A model generated the notes under the pieces. That model saw nothing but the letters and a program-made list of their open reading frames with translations. It did no database searches and was not told the DNA's origin. Both the position numbers and the translations under genes were made by a program. DNA of 64,000 nucleotides, taken from positions 1,116,001 through 1,180,000 of the forward strand of contig CM034129.1 of assembly GCA_019914995.1 (NCBI GenBank), given 5' to 3'. This DNA comes from Acanthochlamys bracteata (taxonomy: Eukaryota; Streptophyta; Magnoliopsida; Pandanales; Velloziaceae). The stretch's first letter is position 1. Each line of letters starts with the position of its first letter. Positions 34,401-44,582 of the stretch are shown here, piece after piece.

Positions 34401-34460
34401 TTCAAGTGATCCAAAATCTGTGCATCTACCCTCACCAAGAAAAAATTTGGCATACTTCGC
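31430..34460. other. intergenic region with AT-rich repeats, no gene seen
   Basis: AT-rich blocks lie at about 31,670-31,850, 32,920-33,040 and 33,165-33,400. A near-direct repeat of TAGTAGTCGACTCCGCAA-like sequence occurs at 31,941 and 32,083. The longest open frames (32,427-32,786 and 33,798-34,022, minus) have no recognisable product and poor coding composition. Confidence 0.45.
33165..33400. repeat. AT-rich repeat, family A copy
   Basis: It has the same word order as 30,105-30,345 and 47,765-47,990. The outer flanks, GGCGTTTAAAGTGC on the left and the inverted GTTTGGCATTGCATTTGAG on the right, are weakly similar and may be degenerate terminal inverted repeats. Confidence 0.45.
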
Positions 34461-34467
34461 ATTTAAG

Positions 34468-36812
34468 TCAGCTTGTGCTTGTGTCTTCCTTTTTCGCTGC
34501 CTCTTCTTGAAGCTTCTTTGTCCAATAATCCTCGAGTGGTTGTCCAAAAATAGCCTTCCCAGAAATAACTCCAATTCTGCAAACGACGTAGTAGTGAGTG
34601 AAAACATATTCCTGCAAGCAATCATGAGGTATGATTCCCGTAAAGCTGTTACTTCAGATAAGTGTTTCCAGTACCTCTCTAAGCTTTCTAAATAGGAACT
34701 AACAAATAAGACTCTTCTAGTCAACAAACTTGAAAAAAGAAGGTAGCACATCTATGGCTGTAACTAGCTTCAGCAGCAATGACATTAAAAGATGTAAAGA
34801 AGAAACATACATTGAGGCCAGAAAGACCCAAGGGCTTTATAAAAAACAGCCAGATTGTTTCTACAACCATGGGAATAAGTCATATGACACTTTAGAATGA
34901 AGAACGTTTATGGTGCCTATTTGTTCTCAAAAACCACCTTCATGTGAAATATACCAGCAAAATGTCTAATCATTCATAATATGCATCTTCTTGATATATC
35001 AATGCCAGATGCTTATACACAGCTTACAAATTATCCAAATCATTTCTTTAAAAAAATTCCAAAGTAAAGTTTAACTTTTGTGTAATTGACAGCATGGTGT
35101 TTTCCCCAAATCAAACCTGCTCGAGGACTTCTCATATGTCAGATGACTCAGTATTCCTATAAGACAATTAATCTATCATCACAAGAGCTAAAGAAAGATT
35201 ATACTGCCTTCGTGTCTCCTAGTCAGCAATTCGAGCAAATCCCACCAGCTAAAGCAAGACTTATACTGCATTCTTTCGTGTCTGCTAATCAGTGATTCCA
35301 GAAAATCCAATGCGACATATACCCCTGCAAACTACAAGACCACCAACTAAGAAAACGTAGAAACCTATTAAAATAGGCACTTAGTTTATTCCAACCGGAG
35401 GAATCTATTTACTTTTCACAAAACCATCTGTCAAAAGAGTTCAAACTTTAAACAAATCATATACCAGCATATGCTGCCACTGTCACGTTGAACTTCCACA
35501 TTGCTTCAAGAATCACACCTAACAATATCTTATGGCAAAACTAGCACAGACAAAGAGGGGTTTTTTTTTGCAGCTTTTCAACCAATTTTAGTTAATCATC
35601 CCGAAATAAAACATTTATCAAACTTAATATGAAAATAGTGATAAATTGCTTCTAAAATTATCTACACTTCTCATATTTGACAATCCATTTCTTGTCAGAC
35701 TTATAAGTAGAGCTCCACTATAACACAATTTTTCACACAGAAAAAAAGCTTATTAATGTAGCAGTAGCACCATCTTCAGAAAAAACAAGGACCAGAAAGG
35801 GTATGTTTCAATTGCCACGTAACTCCACTTCCTCCCTCCAGATTTTTGAGTTCGGCACTTCACGTGTTTTAATTACCACTTTTTACCGAACTTCACTTTC
35901 ACTTCTACACCGAACTCTACCTCCATTAATATTTTACCTTAAACTCCACTCAAGTGTTTCAATCATCACTTCGAACTCTACTTGTACCGAACTTTACTTC
36001 TAACAGAACCTCACTTTCACGAAACTCACTTTCATATAATTGAAACACGCCCAAAAATATTACTTGTTACCTTATGGCATCCTCAAATTAAGCCTTCCAT
36101 ATAAAACTTCAAGGGTAAAGCAAAATAACAAATCCAAATCAAAATATATAATATCCATCAATGTGAAGTACCAAACAAACTCAATTCTTCCCCAGATCTA
36201 TTGACAAGCCAACCAAAAGTTTTCCATCTCACCAGCATCCTTGAAGATTTTATACCAAGAATAACCCATTAATTTAGTCTATCTAAAGCCATATGCTAGA
36301 AAGGAAATACAAGTCGTAACATCCCAAACTTTCTTCAGGTATTCACTTATAACGGCTAATAACAACCAAACCATATTCAACGTATTAACCTCATCCATAT
36401 TACCAAATCACTCCATATCTTGATTGAAAAATGTCATTACAAAACAGTACAAGGATTGCCCATATGTACATGATGAAGTCGCAGTTCATTTATCCAAACA
36501 TCTTACGTACGAACAGTTGAAAATAGCTTTAAAACCATAAAGATGCAGTGAGCTCAATTCAAAGCAAATATTGAAGATATAAGTTCAATTCCACACAACG
36601 TTCTACAATAACAGAAGGATCTGACGAAAAAAAGAAAAATTTTCACAGGAGTAAACGAGTAATAAACGATCGAAGACAAAAAAACACCAAAGTAAATCGG
36701 AACGAAAATAAAGAAGATTAAAAGTAAAGAAAGTGAAATAGAAGAAGCAGCGAACTCACACGACAGCTCCCGCCACCAGCGGCAGCGACAGAAATCTCCG
36801 CCGCCCGAACAT
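34468..36812 (-). CDS. 53-residue single-pass membrane microprotein
   Basis: Two short exons, 36,812-36,760 and 34,576-34,468, are separated by a 2,183-base intron (GTCGT|GTGAGT to TTTGCAG|AATTGG). The join restores a valine codon in frame. The product begins MFGRRRFLSLPLVAGAVVIG, continues VISGKAIFGQPLEDYWTKKL and ends QEEAAKKEDTSTS. It has a basic N-terminus (RRR), one hydrophobic helix at about residues 8-28, the conserved-looking FGQPLEDYW, and an acidic/basic tail. I recall closely similar small proteins across plants, predicted mitochondrial, with no assigned role. Both exons are too short to show as long ORFs. A TATA-like CTTATATAC on the minus strand lies about 50 bases upstream of the ATG. 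The intron holds a MITE at 35,799-36,053. Confidence 0.8.
35799..36053. mobile_element. MITE with 15-bp terminal inverted repeats
   Basis: The left end GGGTATGTTTCAATT and the right end AATTGAAACACGCCC (inverted, GGGCGTGTTTCAATT) match at 13 of 15 positions. The element is about 255 bp with no ORF and an interior of short ACTCCACTT/GAACTCTACTT-like repeats. Both flanks are A-rich (GAAA before, AAAA after), so the target duplication is ambiguous. The ends resemble plant Tourist/PIF-Harbinger MITEs (G-rich tip, GTTT). It lies inside the intron of the 53-residue gene. Confidence 0.75.
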
Positions 36813-37039
36813 CTTTAAAGATTCAATCAAACAAACAAAAAAATTTCTCTGTATAACTGTATATAAGACCTTAAAATAGACAGTTGAATGCAATTCACAG
36901 AAATGTAGGGGTCAAATGCAAACTATTGAAAGAAAAAGGAAAGAATGAAGTTTCACTAAGTTTGCAGATAACCCCTCCCTTTCTTCGACTCCCCTCAATC
37001 AACACGCAAGTACTAGAACACTGCTATCATATTAAGGAT

Positions 37040-37319
37040 TTAAACGAAAATACCATTAAAATTTACTACCATCTGTGCTCGGCCGCCGCCGCCGTTATTG
37101 CAATTCCGAGGCGCTCCACCCCCCCATCTGAGAAATACGTCCCACGCTTCCTTCGAAACGAGACCCACCGAAACTGTCAGCTGTTTCAGAAGCTTCAACA
37201 CCTCGTCATTGGCCGCCGCTTCTTTGATCTTTCCTAACGCCTCGTGTCTCCTCAACTCAGCAACTTCCTTCACATCAGCTGCTCCTCCACCAACACCAAC
37301 GTATCCACTGTTTGTATCT
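37040..37319 (-). CDS. fragment or two-exon small gene, unidentified
   Basis: A minus-strand frame of coding character reads GYVGVGGGAADVKEVAELRR, then EALGKIKEAAANDEVLKLLK, then VSKEAWDVFLRWGGGAPRNC. It is GC-rich and has no ATG of its own. Upstream, an ATG near 37,411 opens MKSMNASDNCFFYHS. A 52-base GT-AG gap ending GTAAG would join the two in frame, but that is short for a plant intron. Without it, a stop separates this frame from the upstream VPSEKVIEVVEVIKTL. It is either a small real gene or a fragment. No family is recognised. Confidence 0.4.
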
Positions 37320-37459
37320 TACAACGTCTTAATCACCTCGACGACTTCAATGACTTTTTCGCTCGGTACCTGAGTGGTAGAAGAAACAATTGTCGCTGGC
37401 GTTCATTGATTTCATGTAGTTCTGTGCTTGTTAAATTTCAAATTTTATAAAATATAAAA

Positions 37460-40130
37460 AATATTATTTAAAATACAAAATCAAATTAAACAGAAAATGT
37501 TAAATATCCAAAATATAGTTTATTAGTGGTATCTGTAGATGAACAGCAAGACTGGCTTGTGTCAGCGTGTCTCCGGCGTAGCTCCCATTCCTTTTTCTTC
37601 TATTTGTTGATGTCCGAAGATAGAACAATAGGAATGAAATGGATGCTTCGCGACGAATCCCTACATCTCAACTTAGCAAATGAAATTCATCAGCTACCAA
37701 TAAACCATTTTTGTCTCTTCAAAATTATATTAATCAAGTGATTAAGCAGAAGAAATTCTTCTAGAATGTGTAAAATAAATCTCTAATTTTTTTCAGAATA
37801 CGTGTTAAGTGAAAAGGATTGGTAAGGATATCCATAAATCTGGAAGTAGAAGGACTTTCGTTTTCTCAGAACAGGTTGCAAAGTGAAATTTCGGTTTGCG
37901 GTTAATGAAAATGAATGCTTTACTTAAAAGAATTGTCGAAATTTTCTCCTTTGAAAACTATGATGAATCACTCCCTATTAAATCTAGCGATTGAAAATTA
38001 TACACTACCAATAACCCTTTATTTAGTCAATTCAGTATTAATTGATCAAGCAGAAGAAATTATTTTTCTTCACTTTCACATTTTATTTTTTTGAATTACA
38101 CTTGAAAAGACAACAAAAAAACAGAAACAAACAACACTAAATTATCGTCTAGAACTCTATCCTAAGTCAAAAACGCTCCCAAGTTTTGTTTTGGTTATTA
38201 GCTTTTTTGCCAAAGCTGTTAGAATAAGCATATCATCTGCAATGCCGTTATTATTTTAAGGAGGGAAAAAACAAAAGAAAAACCGAAACGAGAAAGTCTC
38301 AAATTTCATAAATTGGTGTGATTGACTTCGGGAAAAAGTTTTTTAAAATTTCGCTATCGCAATAAAAACAACGAACGGAAGATTTTGGTGTGCTTGACTT
38401 CTGCATTCGCAAATCTTCGCGAGAAAAAAACGCAATGACTAACATTTGGCGTGTTCTATATATAGAGAAAAACTTTTTATCCTCAAGGCAAGTAGGTCTT
38501 TATTTTCGTTTGAATCAATAATTGGTCCTAAATCTTTTTGCAAGAATCTAAGCCTTGATTCGTGGTTTTGCTTTTTTGAAATTCTGCTAATAAGTTCATG
38601 ATGGCGAGGAAAGATGTCGTAAAAAATGAACTTGGCGACTACAGGATTGGAGCAGGTTTTATTCTTATATGCGATCCCATAATAAGGATAAAGTCTAAGG
38701 AATAATTTGAAATTGTTTAGAATTTGATAAAAAAAGTATTTGATTTTTTTAATGAATTTGTTTTTCTTAATTAGATGTCAAAGCATTTACTGAATCTAAG
38801 TGCTGTTAATACGCGTGATAACCTACCACAATCTAATTAATAAAACAAAAAGATTCATTAAAATATGAGATAAGGATCTTGTGAAATTGGTTTTAGGTTT
38901 CCAGCAAAGAGGACACCTGACAATATTGTGTACCACCAACTGATGGTTCAACGAAAAGGTACCTAGAAACTGTTTGTGCTTTTAGCTTCCTGCTTTTGAT
39001 CCTTCCACTTTTAGCCTGCTATCGGAGAAAAGGCTAGTGTTTTTATTAGAATGTATCCAAGAAAATTGCCTATAGATATTCTATCCAGAAGCAGAGTTCC
39101 AAACCGTAACGTAGTTCACTTTACAGCGATCAACTTATTGCATGTTTACTTTATCATAAAAGTGATTCTTATAGAACAAAATTTTGTTTAATGTTTAAAT
39201 TTATTTTTATATTTATTTATGTAAATCTATACTGATAAATTTGTTATAAATTTATTTTTCAGTAATTCAACACATTTTTGTGCAAGCAAATATGCTCTTA
39301 AATACAGAAAAATTATCTCATTCAACTACTAAAATACTGCACCAGTATGCGCATTTAGAAATATGTTTAGAAATCACAGCAAGTAAATTAGAGTGTTTTT
39401 ATTTATACAAAGTGACTTCTACGAAGATAACTTTTTAACAAAATGAGATTTAAAATATAAATTACAAATCATTTTTAAAATATGGTATGTCACTAGGAAG
39501 TAATTGTTTTATTAAATTATTTTTGGGTGCAAAGAACAACACCCTAAATGTTGAGTATAAACAATTAAGAGTATACTTAATAGTATTTGTAAAGAAGAGA
39601 TTTTTTAAAATAAAAAATATTTTCAAAATCTTTAAAATATAAATTCTATTTTCAGTATTTAAAAATAATAAGTAATAATAAAATTTTATAACTCTATAAA
39701 ATATTATTAAAAAATTTTAAAATAATTAAAAAGCATTTTTAGATACTATCAGATGATATATCGACAAGTGACTTAGGAGATATTTAAAGTATTTATTAAA
39801 AAAACTTTTTTAAAGAACTATATCTTAAAATTTTTTTTTAAATAGGCAATATTTTTTTACTCAAAAAAATAATTAATAATAAAATTTTACAAGTTAAAAA
39901 TTTTATGTACCTTATAAGTTTTCAAAAAATGTACCTTATAAGTTTTCAAAAAATTTTAAAAAATATTATAAAAATTTTATTAAAAACATAAAATAAAAAA
40001 TTAGTGTAAAACGAATATGTTAATTTCTTCCGAACACATACTAAGAACGCAGATAGTAAGTAGTTCATAACATTAAAACTCATTCGTTCACAAGCTGAAA
40101 TTCCTTCCTTCGATAAAAGAAGTTACAAAA
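37460..40130. other. intergenic region, no gene seen
   Basis: Mixed sequence without coding signals. The last 800 bases (39,420-40,020) are AT-rich, with family-B-like blocks. A 22-base unit starting ATGTACCTTATAAGTTTTC is repeated directly at about 39,905 and 39,929. Confidence 0.5.
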
Positions 40131-40153
40131 GTAGCAAAATGATCGAAGAAACT

Positions 40154-40773
40154 TCAGTGATGCTTATTCCCTTGGGTATAAATATAATCAACGTGTGCAT
40201 TCAGGGTCCTCCTTGTCAAGCACTCATCTTCACCAACACCTTCACATCCCTGATCAGTGTTGTCCACTTTTGTAACCTCAGCATCCTATCAGCAATTAAA
40301 CACAAAGACTTGGTTAGAACTTATTTCAAAATTTTCTTATATACTTTTTTTTTTCTGCTTGAAACTTCTTTGATACTTGTGTTTGGTAACATGATCTCAT
40401 CTGATCTACAGTACATAAATATGTAATGAAACCGAAACTTTATCTTACCATTTCAATAATATGTATAAATATATTTTTTAAGCATTCAAAAATATTTAAC
40501 AAAAAAAAAACTTGTAATATGTAATTGGTGCCATAAAATATCAATATAAACAAAATAATTCCATAATAAACAAACAAAATCTACAAAAACTTTCAGATTA
40601 GAAAATCGCTTAAAAAACTGATAACCTAGAGAGTCAGTTTTGTAGATTGGGGTTTGGTTTCTTCTAATTACCTGAATATGGTTGTTCTCGCTCCGGGGCA
40701 GTAATCGACTAGCGTGAGACACAGAAGCAACGAAGAGAAGAACGAACACTAGTACAGCAGCTAGTTTCGCCAT
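40154..40773 (-). CDS. PSK: phytosulfokine (PSK) precursor
   Basis: Two exons, 40,773-40,672 and 40,285-40,154, with a GT-AG intron (ATTCAG|GTAATT to TGATAG|GATGCT) in phase 0; 77 residues. The signal peptide is MAKLAAVLVFVLLFVASVSH with ASR following. An acidic spacer contains the family-typical Cys pair (GCEGVGEDECLTRRTLNAHV) and leads to the peptide core YIYTQ at residues 68-72, after HVD, with a short tail GNKHH. PSK is a disulfated pentapeptide hormone: both tyrosines are sulfated by TPST in the Golgi, the precursor is cut by subtilases, and the peptide is perceived by PSKR receptor kinases to promote growth and modulate immunity. Every processing element is visible, so the gene looks functional. 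Exon 2 is too short and offset to appear as part of a long ORF. Confidence 0.95.
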
Positions 40774-40853
40774 TGTTGATTGCTGAAGAATCTCTCTCTT
40801 CAGAATGGTTTGGGAATTATTTTTGGTGAGAAGAGAATGGTCTGGGGTGTGGG

Positions 40854-40862
40854 TATTTATAG
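40854..40862 (-). promoter_or_regulatory. TATA box of the PSK gene
   Basis: CTATAAATA on the minus strand lies 81 bases upstream of the ATG, in a normal position for a short-leader plant gene. Confidence 0.65.
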
Positions 40863-40919
40863 CAGTTAGCTGTTGATGGGAAGGTGTTTGAATAAATGCC
40901 TCAAAGGAAAATATCAATC

Positions 40920-42412
40920 AAAATGTTTTCAATTCCCTATCAAAGAAAATTACAGCAACTTGTTTGTATCGACGCGAGCAATGGAGTTAAGGGGTTTTCT
41001 GTTGACACGTGTTGATAATTAGCATGGGAAAGTGTTTGTTAGGATTTAATGGTTAGGGAAATATTTGAACTGAATGTAATTTACTTTGTGCATTCCCAGA
41101 AAAAAAAATTCTTTTTTAACTTTGTCTACTTTCTAATTGGCTAGTTTTTGTCTGAAAATAAAATTCCACCAATATTTATATATTTTTGCTAGCGAAATTA
41201 AATCACAATAAAATATATTTTCTTGGATATTTATTTATGTATTGATGCTAAAGTCGTTTGTTACTTATACAATATTGTGTATATTAATAAATTAAGCAGT
41301 ACTATATTTTAAATTTGGAAACGATTAGGCATTAAGGTATAAGGCATTGAGATTTTATTTTCTTATTTTTTCTGGCACTCGTATTTAGAATTTTTATAAT
41401 AAAAGTTTTTATTATAATTTTTGAAGGAATAGTTTTACAACTTTAAAATAATAAAAAAATATATATATAACTTTTATAATAAATAGTTATTTTTTAAATT
41501 AACAAATTTTTAAAATATGATATAATATTTTTGAAATAAAAAGTAAAATGAAGATAAAGAACACTTGAAAGTACCTTCAAAAATGTACTATAGAAATGTA
41601 TATTTTAATATTAAATTCACTTTTTAAAAATATATTTAAAAAACTAAAAATATAAAAATTAAAATTTTATATTCTTTTAGTATTTAAAAGATAAGTTTTC
41701 AAATTAAATATTAAAAATAAATTTTATAAAAATAAATTTTTAATTTTATTAACTTTAGAAATAAATTAAAAAATAAATTTACTAAACCGATAAACAAGCT
41801 TAAACTGTGGATAAGTAGTGGATATACTATATTAGAAGCAGTTTTTGACAAAGAATCAGCAGGCGCGTTTATCCGTGCTTTTCTAGAAAACATTTTTAAT
41901 TTTTAATTTTATATTTTTAATAATTTATTTATAAATTTATTTTTATATTTTTTAAATTTTTATTTAAATTTTATTTATAAAATTTAAAAGTATAAGAAAG
42001 CTTTATGTAATAAAATATTTTATTATTTAATTTTATTAATTTTTTAAATAAAAAATAAAACTCATTTTAAAATAAAATATAAATATAAATTATTTCAAAA
42101 TTATATTTTTTATAATTAATTTTAAACGTCCCAATATCTAAAATATGTTTAAAATTTTGAACTTTTTAATTTATGTGAACCACGAATGAACTCAGAGGAC
42201 TTCGGCTGACATTTTTCTTTGTATCCAGAAGCTCGCCAAATTCTTTCCCAGCGAGGAAGTCCAAAGTCTAGAAGCACCTAGAAATTAATCGGATAACAAC
42301 CTCCTCGATCGTGTGCATACAATGACCATTTGCATAACAAATATTAATATACATGTGAAATAGGTTCGGTTGCACGTAGTTTATCACTACAAACGGATTC
42401 CATCAAAACTCT
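40920..42412. other. intergenic AT-rich region, no gene seen
   Basis: No coding signal. Dense A/T islands lie at 41,400-41,760 and 41,890-42,170. The PSK promoter probably occupies the first few hundred bases. Confidence 0.5.
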
Positions 42413-42600
42413 TATGGTGTGTTTGGATGAAGAGTTACTAAAGAGGAGGAAGTAGAAGGAGAAGAAGGGATAGAAAAGAAAGAAGAAAATTTTGATAGTG
42501 TTCGGATATATTAGTAAAGAGAAAAAAGTATAAGAATAAATTGTGTTTGAATTAGAAGAAGAACGAAAGAAGAATTATAAGAAAAAGATAGAAATACCTT

Positions 42601-43129
42601 TATACACTGTTTATATACATATGTTGCCAATTTATAAGGCTAATTTTTCTGCAAATTCAAGTTTTTATGGGAGGCAGATCCCAAGCAAGGTACAATTGCT
42701 GTTAATGTCAATTTCTGATCATTTGTCAAGTTTTGTTCTTGAAAGATGGTAATTTGTCAAGCCTATTGTGTTACATTAAAATTTATTTCTTCCACACACA
42801 AGCATAACATAATTGGTGAATCTTCTCATTTTTTAACTTATCTACAATATGCTAGGTAGATGTATAGGCTTCAATGAAAGGGGCTTTGTAAATTCCACAG
42901 AAGATAAACTTATAGTTAAATGTTGATTACGGTAATCAAACAACCTACATGAGTTGCTTGCAAAATATTTCTTAGAAACTCTATTAGACGGTGAAGTTTC
43001 TAATGATCCTAAGTCTATGTAAACATGGTTGTGTATTGTTATTGTACATAATTTGAAGGTTCAATATTGTTATATTTTTCCAATTTTGTCTGCAAATATC
43101 CCAGTTTGAAGTCTGACAATGTATAGTCT
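42601..43129 (+). pseudogene. GT14 gene fragment (exon 1 end plus intron), duplicated from 18 kb
   Basis: This matches the reverse complement of 17,583-18,117. It begins in codons for [20 protein letters not shown], runs through YGRQIPSK, then crosses the splice donor (AAG|GTACA) into about 430 bases of intron with words such as AGGTAGATGTATAGGCTTCA. By eye, identity is roughly 90 percent with small indels. The donor or a close paralog of it is the intact GT14 gene in this window, in opposite orientation about 24.5 kb away. Confidence 0.93.
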
Positions 43130-43157
43130 GCAAATAACCAGTTAAATGCAAATAACA

Positions 43158-43440
43158 AGTTATTAAGAACTCTTCTCAGTCTTAGCAGCAGTAGCAGCAG
43201 CTTGTTCGCAGAGACATCCGGTTCTCTTGGCAGCAATGAGACCAATCTTCTGTCCAGGGAGGAGCATCACGCATTACCGTCGACGCGTGACCAATATGCT
43301 GGCGGTTACCACCTCCATGGAGATGTGCATCACCAGCCTCAAGACGTGGTTTCTCAGTTCTACCATTGCCAGCAACTTGCCCAATCATCGCTCTACATCT
43401 ACTAGGAAGAACTTTCTTTGCACCAGATGGGAGCTTAACT
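43158..43440 (-). pseudogene. fragment of 60S ribosomal protein L8 (uL2)
   Basis: The minus strand encodes the C-terminal part of cytosolic uL2: [20 protein letters not shown], then [10 protein letters not shown], then [20 protein letters not shown], and, one base out of frame, [14 protein letters not shown] followed by [11 protein letters not shown]. Some 24 residues of the family (about YHKFRVKRN to AMNPVEHP) are missing before HGGGN. An extra C shifts the frame after RDAP. A preserved acceptor-like TTGCAG before the first exon implies a genomic rather than cDNA source. uL2 is a core protein of the large ribosomal subunit; this piece cannot encode it. Confidence 0.9.
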
Positions 43441-43695
43441 CTGCAAGTATATGAAGTCAAAACATCATCTTGTCTGTTTTGCAGGAGTGCTAAAGCTAAC
43501 TGCACATTCCTTATTATCTTTATCTGATGTCAGTATACCCTTATGTTCATCAGCTTTTGGTTCTGGCATCCTACTCAAGATCTGGTAAAATGTTGACATA
43601 GCTTTGAAAAACAACTTGACGTGCCAAAGTTCGAAAAAAGAAAACTTCAAACAGTAGGGCTAGGAGGTGAGCTCCCTGCTCACTACTTGTCCTAC

Positions 43696-43739
43696 CTCAT
43701 GAAGGTGCCAAGATATATAGGCATCAGTGGCAGCATACT
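43696..43739 (-). pseudogene. exon fragment of a 3'-5' exonuclease-domain protein
   Basis: Flanked by CCCAG on the 5' side and GAG|GTAGG on the 3' side, the minus strand reads YAATDAYISWHLHE. This is the YAATDAY/A motif (Exo III, with the catalytic Tyr and Asp) of DnaQ-like 3'-5' exonucleases such as WRN-exo and RNase D relatives. Downstream minus-strand sequence to about 43,510 is open and reads STFYQILSRMPEPKADEHKG; it may belong to the same source gene. Only this fragment is present. Confidence 0.6.
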
Positions 43740-44149
43740 GGGTATTTCACTACAGCAGAGCAGAGACAATAGGTAACATGTTAAGAGGGAAAAGACTTCA
43801 AATTACGACCTTAGTATTGTTTGCCAAAATCTTTATCAAATAATCATGAAATCTTTCTGCAATTTTTTGTATGAATCATGCTGCAATTATTCAGCAATTA
43901 GTAGAAACTAAGTACCACTGGACCAAGAGGTCAATATTTCTCAAAGAAGTTCAAGTCTTCCTTTAAGATATTTAAATGAAATTTTAAAAAATAAAAGACA
44001 TGAAAGTATAAGAAGCCAATTAATATTTACTCATAAGAAAGAAGAAAATCTACTATATACCGATTTATGTTCAAAAAGGCACTAAAAGTTGAATATATCT
44101 TAATTGCTAATCAGTTCTAGTGAGAACATGTCTGTCCAATTTCTGAACT

Positions 44150-44420
44150 ACTGATCTCCATTGAGAGTTAGAGAATACAGCGATTTGCTGATATCTGCTA
44201 GTAGGAGTGGTGAGCAAGCGCTGGCGTTTGGAGAGATAGTAAGAAACATCGATCAATCGGAGCTCGGCCTCAGCGTTCCATTGGAGAGCAAGGGCGACAA
44301 CAAATTGCCGATAAAAAACGAGAGTGGGGAAGCCAGAGAGCGAGCGCTGATCGCTCGAGCGAGGGCAGTGTTGAAAAGAAAAACGCGTCTCCTCATTTAC
44401 ACCCCAAATCGGGGTGTAAT
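44150..44420. other. GC-rich unidentified segment with a hairpin
   Basis: Open on both strands: on plus, REYSDLLISASRSGEQALAF and on minus, a frame containing ALQWNAEAELRLIDVSYYL. Neither is recognised. ACACCCC and GGGGTGT around AAATC at 44,400-44,418 form a perfect 7-bp stem. It is probably another captured piece inside the element. Confidence 0.3.
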
Positions 44421-44582
44421 TGTTCACCTGCAAACAGTAGCATTTTTTTTCCCTCTCTTTCCCCCTTCCTACCTTCCTCTCGAACAGTAATATGTTAACC
44501 AAACACAACATGGGGGAGAATCGATTTCCTCTTCCCTCCGTTACCATTACGTACCCACCAACCAAACACACTTAAAGACTTA

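Larger units (their letters stand above)
42416..44571. mobile_element. candidate Pack-type DNA transposon carrying host gene fragments
   Basis: A block of about 2.15 kb, distinctly richer in GC than its AT-rich flanks, is bounded by GTGTGTTTGG on the left and its inverse CCAAACACAC on the right. Subterminal regions mirror each other: purine-rich (GAGGAGGAAG) on the left, pyrimidine-rich (CTTCCTC) on the right, each with an inner GTGTTYGG copy. TTA lies next to both ends, offset by two bases on the left, which would fit a PIF/Harbinger target site but is not decisive. Inside are pieces of a GT14 gene, ribosomal protein uL2 and a 3'-5' exonuclease, plus an unidentified GC-rich piece (44,150-44,400). 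No transposase is present. Fragments keep intron sequence, so capture was from genomic DNA. A chance series of filler insertions is the alternative. Confidence 0.6.
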
